From assembly GCF_002310495.1 (NCBI RefSeq), contig NZ_CP023344.1, positions 186,001 to 250,000 of the forward strand: DNA of 64,000 nucleotides, in the 5' to 3' direction. A program made the translations under genes and the position numbers. The stretch's first letter is position 1, and every line of letters starts with the position of its first letter. The notes beneath the pieces are model-generated. The model saw nothing but the letters and a program-made list of their open reading frames with translations, did not search any database and was not told where the DNA came from. Source of the stretch: Nibricoccus aquaticus (GTDB lineage Bacteria > Verrucomicrobiota > Verrucomicrobiia > Opitutales > Opitutaceae). Below are positions 50,906 through 59,957 of the stretch, piece by piece.

Positions 50906-51142
50906 GCCGCAGGCCCGCGTGACGCCTCCGATGTAGGGCCTCACCTCGCGTGAGGCCATTGTGCGTCACAAACCACGAAGACCCTCCCTCCGCCTTTTTC
51001 GCTTCGCCTCCCTGGAGGGACGACATCCGTGTCGTCCATTTCGATCTCAGCACTCTCGCCCGCGTTCCGCCTCACCTTTTCAGAGTTGCCGCATTTCCGC
51101 GCGCACCGCACGTTGCGCCCCCAGTCCGACCGACACTGACAC
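50906..51142 (+). repeat. two gene-end hairpins in the recJ-DUF2062 gap
   Basis: First: 50933-50956, leader CTCCGATGTAGGG, stem GCCTCAC/GTGAGGC, loop CTCGC (same stem as at 43740). Second: 51018-51037, leader CCTGGA, stem GGACGAC/GTCGTCC, loop ATCCGT. The remaining bases have no gene and no clear promoter. Confidence 0.7.
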
Positions 51143-51694
51143 GTGAAGCTCTCGCTCTCCATTCATCGCTGGCTCCACCGGAAAAAACTTTCGCGCAAAA
51201 GCATGCGCGGAGGCTTCCTGCATTCAAAACTCGGCGACCGCATCCTCGACAAATCCCTCTGGCGCGCCACCCCCGACTCCATCGCCCGCGCCTGGCTCAT
51301 CGGAGTTCCTGTGACGATGATCCCGTTCCTCCCCGGCCAGTCGATCATCGCCGGCGTCCTTGGCTTCACCTTCCGCGCCAATCTCCTCGTCTGCATCGGC
51401 CTTCAATACCTCTCCAACCCGTTCACCGCCGTTGTCCAGCTCCCCGTCTGCTTCTTCGTCGGCCGCCTGATTCAAGGCAACCTCCCCTCCACCGTCTGGG
51501 ACGAGGTCATCCAGCGCGATTGGGAATACCTCCTCACGCACCCGACGCACCTCGCACGCGATCTCATCCCGCTCTTCCTCGGCTCCATCATTCTCGGCGC
51601 CGCCATCGGTGTCATCGGCTACCTCCTCATCCTCAACTGGGGCCGCCGTCACGCCGAAAAACTCGCCCGCAAAAAAGCCGCGATGGCCAAGTAA
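51143..51694 (+). CDS. DUF2062 membrane protein
   Basis: A 183-residue DUF2062 protein: basic N-terminus (SIHRWLHRKKLSRKS), family block SPxxxAxAxxIGVFxxxxPxxG in the form DSIARAWLIGVPVTMIPFLPGQS, and three membrane segments (about 52-70, 80-100, 145-167). Function is unknown; such proteins often lie near cell-wall or glycosyltransferase genes. Start is GTG 51143. Confidence 0.83.
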   Translation: MKLSLSIHRWLHRKKLSRKSMRGGFLHSKLGDRILDKSLWRATPDSIARAWLIGVPVTMIPFLPGQSIIAGVLGFTFRANLLVCIGLQYLSNPFTAVVQLPVCFFVGRLIQGNLPSTVWDEVIQRDWEYLLTHPTHLARDLIPLFLGSIILGAAIGVIGYLLILNWGRRHAEKLARKKAAMAK

Positions 51695-51763
51695 GCTCGG
51701 TCGTTATGAGCGCCAGCGAGTGGCCTTCCCCCCATCGCTCGACGCTTCGCCCAGCCCCCCCGC

Positions 51764-52519
51764 TCACACCTTCGGCCGCTGCCGCACGTGCGCCATACCG
51801 CCATCGACCGACCAGATCTGCCCGGTCACCCAGTCCGCCTCCGGCGAAACCAGCCACGCGATCAGGCTCCCCACATTCGCCGCCCGCCCGATCTTCCCGA
51901 GCGGATGCATCCTCTCTGAAAACTGCCGCGCCTGCTCCGACCCGAGCAACCCCGCCGCCAGCGGCGTATCCACTAATCCCGGCGCCACCGCATTCACCCG
52001 GATTCCCTTCGCCGCGTAACTCGCCGCCCCCGCCAGCACCAAGCCGTTAACGCCTCCCTTCGCCGCCGCGATCGCCTCATGCGCCGGCAATCCCGCCTGC
52101 GCCGCCACCGAGCTGATAAAAACCACGCTCCCGCTCCTCTGCGCCTGCATCGGCCCCACGACCGCCCGCAACGCATAAAACGCCGAGCTCAGGTTCAACT
52201 CGATCACCCTCTGCCACTCTTCAATCCGCGTCTGATGCGCCGGCTTGATGAGGATCGACCCCACCGCATGCACGTACGCATCGATCCGCCCAAATTTCTC
52301 CGCCACCGCCTTCACTGCCGTCTCGACCGCCGCCGCATCTGTCGCCTCCACCGTCTGCACCAACAGCTCAGGAATCTCCGCCGCGAGCGCATCCAGCTTC
52401 GCCGCATCGCGCGCAAATCCGCACACCTGCCACCCCGCCGCCGCAAGCCGCCTCGCCACATCCGAGCCGATCCCGCCGCTCACCCCGCCAATCATCACCA
52501 CCGGTTTTTTCGTAGTCAT
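51764..52519 (-). CDS. atypical short-chain dehydrogenase/reductase lacking the catalytic Tyr
   Basis: A 251-residue SDR: cofactor motif GGVSGGIGSDVARRL (residues 11-25), HAVGS in place of NNAG (84-88), Ser136/Ser137 in FISSVAAQ. Where the Tyr-x3-Lys pair should be, the sequence is HEAIAAAKGG: Ile150 replaces Tyr, Lys154 is kept. The C-terminal block VNAVAPGLVDTPLA and WVTGQIWSVDGGM is normal. It may be inactive as a dehydrogenase or use a different acid. It lies 13 bases behind the AttH-like gene and probably belongs to that operon. Confidence 0.85.
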   Translation of the reverse strand: MTTKKPVVMIGGVSGGIGSDVARRLAAAGWQVCGFARDAAKLDALAAEIPELLVQTVEATDAAAVETAVKAVAEKFGRIDAYVHAVGSILIKPAHQTRIEEWQRVIELNLSSAFYALRAVVGPMQAQRSGSVVFISSVAAQAGLPAHEAIAAAKGGVNGLVLAGAASYAAKGIRVNAVAPGLVDTPLAAGLLGSEQARQFSERMHPLGKIGRAANVGSLIAWLVSPEADWVTGQIWSVDGGMAHVRQRPKV

Positions 52520-52532
52520 AAAATGGGCACAG

Positions 52533-53675
52533 TCACTGCAACTTCAACGCCTTCGCATAACCGGTGAGCTCCATAAACGCCCGGCCGACTTCCTTCCCGT
52601 CTTCGCCCAGCACCCGGCACGCGCCTTCCCAGTAAGGAATCCCGCCCAGACTCCCCGTCAGCTCCTGCGCCCTCGCCTGCGGCTCCAACGTCAACGCCAC
52701 GCGCCGTCCGCTCGCCGGATCTGTCGTCGTGAGCCGCACCCGCACCGGATAAACGCCACCCGTCTCCGCGCTCGTCCACGTCTCCAAAACCTCCCACGTA
52801 AAATCGCTCTTCGTCAGCGCGCCATCCGCCGCGATCCACGTCAGCGTCGACGCCGGATCCGACGAGCCATCTTTCAACCGCAGCCGGTAAAACATGATCT
52901 CGCGCCCGTCATTCAGTTGCACGCTCACCCAATCCCACCCGACCTGCCCCGCCCCCAACTGACTACTGCTCACTTCGTGATCCATCCACGACTCGCCGCT
53001 TACGCGAAAAGTCTCCGTCCCGACCGTCAGCGTCCCCTCAACCTTCAATCGCGAAAACGTCAGATAATAACTCGCCGCCGTCGGCTCCGCGCCTTTACGC
53101 GAGACGCCGTTTTCGCCAAAAATCACCAGCGGTTTCACCGGCGTCAGCGTCAGCGCAAAACCCACTTCCGCCCGCACACCGCCACTCAGTTCCATCCGCT
53201 CCGTACCGGCGTCCGTCATCCGCAACGACCACGGCCCGTTCCTCACATCCAGCGTCTCCGTCGCCGCGCCCGCATCCCAGCCTTCGCGATTCAAACGCTC
53301 CTGATGATAAAATTTTCCCGTCTTCGCATCGAGCAGCGCCATGTGCGCCAGATAAAGCTGTCCGTTCTTTTCCGGCGCCGCGCTCCGAAAAAACGTCGCC
53401 TGATACCCAAACCGCCGCCCGTCCTCCGCAAACAAATGCCCCGTGATATACCACCACTCCAGTTTGAACTCCGGATGCGCCCCATGATCCCGCGGAAACT
53501 GAAACCGATACCCCGCCTGCGGCACCGCAAACCCCTCCGCCGTCACCAACGGCACCGCCCGCGTCTCCGTCTCCGCCTCGCCAGTACGCGCATCACCCAA
53601 CCCGCCCACAACCACCAGCGCCCAAACCCAAGTCCGCCGCATCGCTTCAACCAAAGTCTTCATCGTAGTAGTCAT
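52533..53675 (-). CDS. secreted AttH / carotenoid 1,2-hydratase (CrtC)-like lipocalin-type protein
   Basis: About 380 residues with an N-terminal hydrophobic signal segment (TWVWALVVVGGLGDA). The mature part is a lipocalin-like double-barrel protein of the AttH/CrtC family: FPRDHGAHPEFKLEWWYITGHL near the start, GYQATFFRSA, then the WMDHEVSSSQLGAGQVGWDWVSVQL block with the conserved Trp/His/Glu residues. It is typically encoded behind an FtsX-type ABC exporter, as here; the role is uncertain. ATG 53675, with GGGTGA upstream, is preferred; GTG 53693 and ATG 53660 are options. It is 28 bases behind the permease gene. Confidence 0.83.
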   Translation of the reverse strand: MTTTMKTLVEAMRRTWVWALVVVGGLGDARTGEAETETRAVPLVTAEGFAVPQAGYRFQFPRDHGAHPEFKLEWWYITGHLFAEDGRRFGYQATFFRSAAPEKNGQLYLAHMALLDAKTGKFYHQERLNREGWDAGAATETLDVRNGPWSLRMTDAGTERMELSGGVRAEVGFALTLTPVKPLVIFGENGVSRKGAEPTAASYYLTFSRLKVEGTLTVGTETFRVSGESWMDHEVSSSQLGAGQVGWDWVSVQLNDGREIMFYRLRLKDGSSDPASTLTWIAADGALTKSDFTWEVLETWTSAETGGVYPVRVRLTTTDPASGRRVALTLEPQARAQELTGSLGGIPYWEGACRVLGEDGKEVGRAFMELTGYAKALKLQ

Positions 53676-53703
53676 CTTCATTTCACCCGTCACTCTTCAC
53701 CAT

Positions 53704-56373
53704 TCACTCTTCTCTGTCCGCCGGCAGATCCGCCCCCCAGCGCCCCACCGCATAACTCACCGCCAGCCCCGTCGCCGTGACCGCCAACGCCAGCGCCGCC
53801 AGCTGCCCCCACGGCAGCGAAAACCCCAGCGTCCAGCCAAACGACTGCTTGTTGATCACATAAATTAAGAGCCACCCGAGCCCCAGGCTCAGCACCAGCC
53901 CGCCAATCGCCGCACTCACCGACACCGCGACACCCTCCACCGCCGCCGCCCACGCGATCTCCCGGTGCGTAAACCCAAGCGCCCGCAACGTCGTCAGCTC
54001 CTCGCGCCGGTCCAGCAACATGCTCGCCAGCGTCAGCGCCAGCCCCACCACCGCCACGATCACACCGATCACTTCCAGCGCATACGTGATCGAAAAGGTT
54101 TGCCGAAAAATCCGCAGCACTTCCGAGCGCAGCCGCGCATTCGTGAACACCGACAGCCCCGGATAAATACCCATCAGATCCGCCCGCAACGTCTCCGCAT
54201 CCACGCCAGCCTTCGTGAACAGCGCCACGCTCGTCACCGAGTCGTCTCCAAACCATTCCCGCACCCGCGCCCGCTCGACGAGGATCGAGCCGCGCTCGTT
54301 TCCATAATCCGCATACACGCCCGCCACCGTCAGCATCTGCGCTCCCGCCGGCGTCGACACCCGGATCGCGTCGCCGCGTTTCTTCCCAAACCGCTCGCTG
54401 AAACTTTCGCTGATCAACGCCAGCCCCGCGTTCTCTCCCGGCGTAAACACCGCCAACGTCTCCGGCCGCTGCACCCAACTAAAATCCGGCTGCGTGTCGG
54501 GCCGCGCCAGATCCACGCCGTTCAGCGAGGTCTGCCCGCCTTCGAACAAGATCGGGAAATTCACAAAGCTCGCCGCCTTCTCCACCGCCGGATGCGCCGC
54601 CAGTTTCGCCACCGCCTCCGGCGTGATCCGGTTCTTCGCCGTCGCGCTCTGCGCCCCGCTGCTCGAGACATACAGATCCGCATGCAGAGTCCGCTCCACC
54701 CAGCCGACCATCGTCTGCTCAAAACTCCCCACGAGGATCGCCATCCCCGCCGTCATCCCGATCGCGCACAACAACGCCGCCGCCGCCAGCCGGTGCCGCC
54801 CCGACGGTTTTCTCAGATGACTCAACGCCACCCGCACCGGTGCGCTCCGTCCGCCCCACCCGCGCGCAAGCCTCGCCAGCGGCGGCAATAAAAACGCGCA
54901 CAACACCCCCGCGCCCAGCAGCCACGCCAGCGCCGCCGCGTATCCAGCCAGTGGAAACCGCCCGCCGCCTTCGAAGCGCAACGGCGGCAGCTGCGCGCAC
55001 ACCACGCCCGCCACGATCAATCCCGCCCCCAGCGCAAAACTCCGCGCCCAACGCGCGCCCGCGACAGGCGCCGCCGCCCGGTGCAACACTTGCGCCGGCG
55101 GCGTCCGCGCCGCCTCCCGCGCCGGCCACCACCCCGCCACCAATGCCGAGACCAGTCCCAGCCCCAGTCCCACCGCGATCTCCGTCCCGTCGAGCGACGC
55201 CGTCTTCACCGTCGTCGCGTAATAAAGCGCGTTCACCGTCTGCCCCACCGCTCGCACCGACACCTGCGCCCCCGCCCACCCGAGCAACAACCCCAGCCCG
55301 CCGCCCACCAGTCCGAGCATCGCCGACTCCCAAAGCCACACGCGCCGGATCGTCGCCTCCTCCACACCGAGCGACCGCAAGATCGCGATCTCCGGCCGCC
55401 GCCGCACCACCGCGCCGTCCAGCGCCTGGAAAATCAAATACATCCCCACCATCAGCGCGATCAGCGACAGCACCGTCAGGTTCAACCGAAACGCTCGCGT
55501 CATCGTCTCCGCCGCACTCCGATCCGCCCCCGGCGCGATCACCGTCCACCGCTCGCCGTTCCGCCCGAGCTTTTCCAGCACCGCCTTCAACTCCGCCCGC
55601 CGCTCATCCGCGCGCGGCCCCGCTTCCACTAAAAACTCCACGCGATCCACGCGCCCGATTTTCCCCGTGAGTTTCTGCAACTGCCGCAGATCGAAAATCA
55701 TCATCGTCGCCGGCGCTTCCGGCGCATCCGGCGCATGCGGAATCACGCCCGCCACCGGCACCGTCACTACGTTCTCATCGAGCACCAGCTGCAGCCGCTC
55801 CGGCGGCTTCTCCGCAAACGCCCGGCTCACCCACACGCGCGGCTCGCATCCAAACACAGTCCAAAAGCTGTCATTCGCTTTCATTCCTTCTTTCGCTCCA
55901 GCCTCCGCCTCTATCGCCGCCTCTCCACGCCCGCCGGTCTGCTGCCCGAAAAACGCCCGGTCCTGCTCCCGCGCCAGATTCGCCAGCCCCAGCAAATCCA
56001 CGCCGAGCAGCGTATAACTCACCCGCCCAAACCGCCCGTCCGCTCCGTCCTCCCGCACCGGCAACGACGCCGTCGCCTCCACCACCGGGATGATATTCAC
56101 CGCCGCACCTTTCAGCGCCTCACGGATCTCCGGCAGCACCGTTTCCAGCAACGCTCCCGCCGGCGCTTGCACGATCCAGTCGCTCTGCCCGGTCAATGTA
56201 TCCGTAAACCGGGTAAAACTCGCCACCGCCGCCCGGTTCGCCAGCCGGATTGAGACAAACACCGCCACGCCGAGCGCCAGAATCGCCACCAGCATCGCGC
56301 TCTGCTTCGGCGCCCCGCGCCAATGCCGCAGCGTAAACCGCCGCAGCAACAGAGGAATCAGTGACGCGCTCAT
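53704..56373 (-). CDS. ABC transporter permease with two FtsX domains
   Basis: An 889-residue MacB/LolE-like permease. N-terminal span (about 28-45), large periplasmic domain, FtsX domain 1 (spans about 295-420), two more spans (about 440-510), a second periplasmic domain and FtsX domain 2 at the C-terminus (spans about 755-880). It belongs to the class exporting lipids, lipoproteins or peptides across or out of the membrane; the substrate is unknown. Its ATG overlaps the ATPase stop by four bases (ATGA). The AttH-like gene follows. Confidence 0.9.
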   Translation of the reverse strand: MSASLIPLLLRRFTLRHWRGAPKQSAMLVAILALGVAVFVSIRLANRAAVASFTRFTDTLTGQSDWIVQAPAGALLETVLPEIREALKGAAVNIIPVVEATASLPVREDGADGRFGRVSYTLLGVDLLGLANLAREQDRAFFGQQTGGRGEAAIEAEAGAKEGMKANDSFWTVFGCEPRVWVSRAFAEKPPERLQLVLDENVVTVPVAGVIPHAPDAPEAPATMMIFDLRQLQKLTGKIGRVDRVEFLVEAGPRADERRAELKAVLEKLGRNGERWTVIAPGADRSAAETMTRAFRLNLTVLSLIALMVGMYLIFQALDGAVVRRRPEIAILRSLGVEEATIRRVWLWESAMLGLVGGGLGLLLGWAGAQVSVRAVGQTVNALYYATTVKTASLDGTEIAVGLGLGLVSALVAGWWPAREAARTPPAQVLHRAAAPVAGARWARSFALGAGLIVAGVVCAQLPPLRFEGGGRFPLAGYAAALAWLLGAGVLCAFLLPPLARLARGWGGRSAPVRVALSHLRKPSGRHRLAAAALLCAIGMTAGMAILVGSFEQTMVGWVERTLHADLYVSSSGAQSATAKNRITPEAVAKLAAHPAVEKAASFVNFPILFEGGQTSLNGVDLARPDTQPDFSWVQRPETLAVFTPGENAGLALISESFSERFGKKRGDAIRVSTPAGAQMLTVAGVYADYGNERGSILVERARVREWFGDDSVTSVALFTKAGVDAETLRADLMGIYPGLSVFTNARLRSEVLRIFRQTFSITYALEVIGVIVAVVGLALTLASMLLDRREELTTLRALGFTHREIAWAAAVEGVAVSVSAAIGGLVLSLGLGWLLIYVINKQSFGWTLGFSLPWGQLAALALAVTATGLAVSYAVGRWGADLPADREE

Positions 56374-57053
56374 CCGCCGTTTACTACGCGTCCGTCGCGC
56401 AGATGGATGCGTCGGTGACAGATCGCCGCCGCCTCTTCGCTATGCGTCACCAGCACCAGCGCCGTCTTCGTCTCATCCGTCAGCTCGCGCAACAGCGTGA
56501 GGATGTTGGCCCCATTCGCGCTATCGAGATTCCCCGTCGGCTCGTCCGCCAGAATCAGATCAGGCCGGTGAACCAACGCCCGCGCGATCGCCACCCGCTG
56601 CTGCTCGCCGCCCGACAGCTGCGACGGCAGCGCCTCCGCCCTCGCCACCAGCCCCACGCGTTGCAAAAAATCTTTCACCCGCGCCGCCCGCTCCTCCGCC
56701 GCCACCCCGAGCAACTGCAACGGCAGCTCCACATTCTCTGCCGCCGTGAGCGTCGGCAGCAGATGGAAAAATTGAAACACCGTCCCCACCCGCTCGCGCC
56801 GCAACCGCGCCAGCTCGTTCCCGTCGAGATTCGCAATCGACCGCCCGTGCAGCGTGATGTCGCCCTCATCCAGCCGGTCCACCCCGCCGAGACAGTTCAA
56901 CAACGTCGTCTTCCCGCTCCCCGACGGCCCCGTTAGCGCCACGCGCTCGCCCGCCGCCACCGAAAAACTCACCGCATCGAGCACGCGCCGCGTCCCATAG
57001 TGTTTCACCACCGACGCCACCTGAAGAACCGGTTCAATCGCAACAAGAGCCAT
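56370..57053 (-). CDS. ABC transporter ATP-binding protein (LolD/MacB type)
   Basis: A 227-residue ATPase. Walker A TGPSGSGKTTLL, Q-loop VFQFFHLLPTLTAAENVELPL (family signature of LolD/MacB-type), ABC signature LSGGEQQRVAIARAL, Walker B LILADEPTGNLD and the switch His in VTHSEEAA are complete. It pairs with the FtsX-type permease by a four-base ATGA overlap. Start ATG 57053 (MALVAIEP) is chosen; the longer frame to 57113 reads Arg/Trp-rich non-coding DNA. Confidence 0.94.
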   Translation of the reverse strand: MALVAIEPVLQVASVVKHYGTRRVLDAVSFSVAAGERVALTGPSGSGKTTLLNCLGGVDRLDEGDITLHGRSIANLDGNELARLRRERVGTVFQFFHLLPTLTAAENVELPLQLLGVAAEERAARVKDFLQRVGLVARAEALPSQLSGGEQQRVAIARALVHRPDLILADEPTGNLDSANGANILTLLRELTDETKTALVLVTHSEEAAAICHRRIHLRDGRVVNGG

Positions 57054-57180
57054 GCGCCGGAGATGAATGCGCCCGCCCCAAAAACGCCAGCGTCGCCACG
57101 ATATTCCTTTCACCCTCCGCTCTCACTGCCTTTCCCCGCGCCCTCCGCGGTGAATCCACCTCTCCGCCCACGCTCAACGC

Positions 57181-58716
57181 TCAATAAAACAGATTCCTAT
57201 CCAGACTCCGGTACTGAATCGCCTCCAGCAAATGCGGCGCCTCGATCCGCTCCGCTCCCGCCAGATCCGCGATCGTCAGCGCCACTTTCAAAATCCGGTC
57301 ATAAGCCCGCGCCGACAACGACAGCTGCTCCATCGCCTGCTGCATCAAATCCCCCAGAGTCGAATCGATCCCGCAATGCTTCCGGATCTGCGCGTGATTC
57401 ATCCGCGCGTTCGCCGTCGCACGCGACCCTTTCAACCGCGCCAGCTGCCGCTCCCTCGCCGCTCGCACCCGCTCCCGCACCGCCGCCGATCCTTCCGACA
57501 TCTGCTCGCTCCTCAGCTCGCTGATCGAAAGCCCCGGCGCCTCGATATGAATATCGATGCGATCCAGCAACGGCCCGCTGATCCGCGAGCGATACCGTTG
57601 GATCTGCGTCGGATTGCACCGGCACTCATGCTTCGGATCGCCGAGATAGCCGCACTCGCAAGGATTCATAGCTGCGACGAGCATGAAGCAACACGGCAGC
57701 GTCACCTTTCCGGCACTACGCGAGATCGTCACGCTCCCGTCTTCCAGCGGCTGCCGCATCACCTCCAGCGCCGACCGTTTGAACTCCGGCAACTCGTCGA
57801 GAAACAACACCCCGTGATGTGCCAGCGAGATTTCCCCCGGCCCCGGAATCGTCCCGCCACCGAGCAGCCCCACATCTGAAATCGTATGATGCGGCGAACG
57901 CACCGGCCGCTTCCCGAACTGCGCCGGCCCGCTGAGCGTCTGCCCCGCCGCCGAGTGAATGCTCAGCACCTCCAGCGATTCATCCAACGTCGGTGCCGGC
58001 ATGATCGTCGGAATCCGTTTCGCGATCATAGATTTCCCCGACCCCGGAGGACCGATGATCAGCAAATTATGGAAACCGCTCACCGCCACTTCCACCGCGC
58101 GCCGCAACGCGTGCTGTCCCTTGATCTCCGAAAAATCCCCCGCGTGCTCATCCGCCTGATTGTCGCTCGTGATCCGCGCCGCTGTCTCGCGTGGCAGCGT
58201 CCGCTCTCCATTCAAAAACCGAAACGCCTGATCGAGCGAACTCACCGCATACACCTCCACGCCTTCGACCAGCGCCGCTTCCTTCGCCGACGCCGGTGGC
58301 AACAACACACCTTTTTTCCCGAGCTGTTTCGCCAGCCGCGCCATCGCCAGCGCACCGCGCACCGGCCGCGTCGCTCCCGACAAACCCAGCTCACCCGCGA
58401 TCAAAAAATCCGCCAACCGATCCGCCTTCAACTGGCCGAGCGCCGTGAGAATCCCCAGCGCGATCGGCAGATCGTAGATCGGCCCTTCCTTCCGCAAATC
58501 GCCCGGCGCGAGATTGATCGTTGTCCGCGCATGAGGCTTCCGAAACCCGCTGTTTCCGAGCGCCGAGAGCACGCGGTCGCTCGACTCCTTCACCGCCGTG
58601 TCGGGCAGCCCGACCAGCACCAGTTTGAAATCACCGGTCTCCCCGGAGTTCACTTCGACGTAAACGAGTTCCGCGTCGATGCCTTGAAGCGCGGCAGAAA
58701 AAAGCGTGGCCAGCAT
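57181..58716 (-). CDS. comM: ComM/YifB-type AAA+ protein (Mg-chelatase subunit ChlI-like)
   Basis: A 511-residue YifB/ComM family ATPase. N-terminal ChlI domain (about 20-145: [19 protein letters not shown]... [24 protein letters not shown]), Walker A GPPGSGKS (residues 222-229), Walker [12 protein letters not shown], the Cys motif [15 protein letters not shown], and C-terminal ChlI_C (about 410-505). In naturally competent bacteria ComM extends homologous DNA uptake (branch migration helicase). ATG 58716 is chosen. It stands alone between the ABC operon and opcA. Confidence 0.92.
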   Translation of the reverse strand: MLATLFSAALQGIDAELVYVEVNSGETGDFKLVLVGLPDTAVKESSDRVLSALGNSGFRKPHARTTINLAPGDLRKEGPIYDLPIALGILTALGQLKADRLADFLIAGELGLSGATRPVRGALAMARLAKQLGKKGVLLPPASAKEAALVEGVEVYAVSSLDQAFRFLNGERTLPRETAARITSDNQADEHAGDFSEIKGQHALRRAVEVAVSGFHNLLIIGPPGSGKSMIAKRIPTIMPAPTLDESLEVLSIHSAAGQTLSGPAQFGKRPVRSPHHTISDVGLLGGGTIPGPGEISLAHHGVLFLDELPEFKRSALEVMRQPLEDGSVTISRSAGKVTLPCCFMLVAAMNPCECGYLGDPKHECRCNPTQIQRYRSRISGPLLDRIDIHIEAPGLSISELRSEQMSEGSAAVRERVRAARERQLARLKGSRATANARMNHAQIRKHCGIDSTLGDLMQQAMEQLSLSARAYDRILKVALTIADLAGAERIEAPHLLEAIQYRSLDRNLFY

Positions 58717-58851
58717 GAGGTAATGGTCTCCCGCTCGCCGTCCCAACCGCCATGATCGAGGGCGAACTGCCCGCGTTGATGCCAGCGCCACTTCTGCGCG
58801 TAAAGCCAAACATCGAGCGCACGAACACTCCGCGCCCCGCCTCAGCTCACA

Positions 58852-59835
58852 TCAAAAAAACATCGCCTCACTCAAGGCCGCTTCCGCACTCAGCAAACTC
58901 ACCGCCGCCGGCAGCGTCACTTTACCCGAGCCCAGCTCCGCCTCAAACTGCGCGCTGCCCTGCGTGAGATCCCCGCGCCACACGAAACTCTTCTTGTCCG
59001 CGTACTCGAAATGCATCTCGAAGCTCCGCGGCTTGCAGTCCAGCGCCGCGCTCGCGAACACGACATCCTTGCCCGCGCCGCACGCCAGCAGCCGCTCCTT
59101 AGTCCACGCGAGCAGCACGCGCCCTTCGGCACCCAGCTCCGCTCCGTATCCGACACTCACCGACTTCAAACCCTTGCTCAGCGTCTCCGCCGAATAGCCG
59201 CTCAGGAACTGCCCGATCGTCTGCCGGATCGGCAGCAACCGCGCATAGACAAGATCGCGCACCGCTTCCGGCTTCGGCCAGGGAAAAGTCGCCGCCGCCG
59301 CTTCGACCAGTGCCGTGTCGAACATCACGCGCTTCGATCGGCCCAGCAGAAACTGATAATCGTTCAGACGGCCACTCGAAGAAAACCGATGCGCCCAATA
59401 ATAAAGCGGCAGATCCGTGCTCAGGCAGACCGACACCTGATTCTCCAAAAACGCCCGCGCCGCCTGCGGATAGCTCAGCATCACAAATTCGCAGCAACGC
59501 GTATCGCCCTTCGATTTCCCGAGGTGACACTCGCCATAAATTTTTGCGCGCATCTCCGTCGTCTTGTTTTCCAGCGGCAGCGGACACAGCACCACCACGC
59601 GGCACGGATAACGTTTCGAAAACCGCACCGCCGTCTGAAACTGCTCCCGCGCATCCGCCTCGGTCGTTTCAAACCCGAGGTGCATCACAAAGTTCACCTG
59701 CGTCGCCTTACCCGACTCAGCCTCCGGAGCCGGCCCGCCCTTCGACGCCGTATCGCTCCACATTTTGGCGAGGCTTTTGGTGATCGATCCGACCGGCACT
59801 TCGATACCGGGCAGCGCATTAAAAACAGCAGGCAT
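58852..59835 (-). CDS. opcA: glucose-6-phosphate dehydrogenase assembly protein OpcA
   Basis: A 327-residue OpcA-family protein, needed for assembly and activity of Zwf in cyanobacteria and actinobacteria. Family blocks seen: VVLCPLPLENKTTEMRAKIYGECHLGKS (residues about 80-107), RCCEFVML, and the VCLSTDLPLYYWAHRF block. Several Cys (GEC, RCC, VCL) would allow redox control as proposed for the cyanobacterial protein, but this is inference. It lies 122 bases behind zwf in the same direction. ATG 59835 is chosen because the family begins at MPAVFNALPG. Confidence 0.9.
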   Translation of the reverse strand: MPAVFNALPGIEVPVGSITKSLAKMWSDTASKGGPAPEAESGKATQVNFVMHLGFETTEADAREQFQTAVRFSKRYPCRVVVLCPLPLENKTTEMRAKIYGECHLGKSKGDTRCCEFVMLSYPQAARAFLENQVSVCLSTDLPLYYWAHRFSSSGRLNDYQFLLGRSKRVMFDTALVEAAAATFPWPKPEAVRDLVYARLLPIRQTIGQFLSGYSAETLSKGLKSVSVGYGAELGAEGRVLLAWTKERLLACGAGKDVVFASAALDCKPRSFEMHFEYADKKSFVWRGDLTQGSAQFEAELGSGKVTLPAAVSLLSAEAALSEAMFF

Positions 59836-59957
59836 GACTTTTGAAAATTTCAGATCCCAAACACCAAAGCTCAAAGATCAGTTTTGAGCGCTCTCTGGGT
59901 TTCTTTGGCGTTTGGACTTTTGGCGTTTGCGATTTCGCGCGGCGTAAGCCGCACGCG

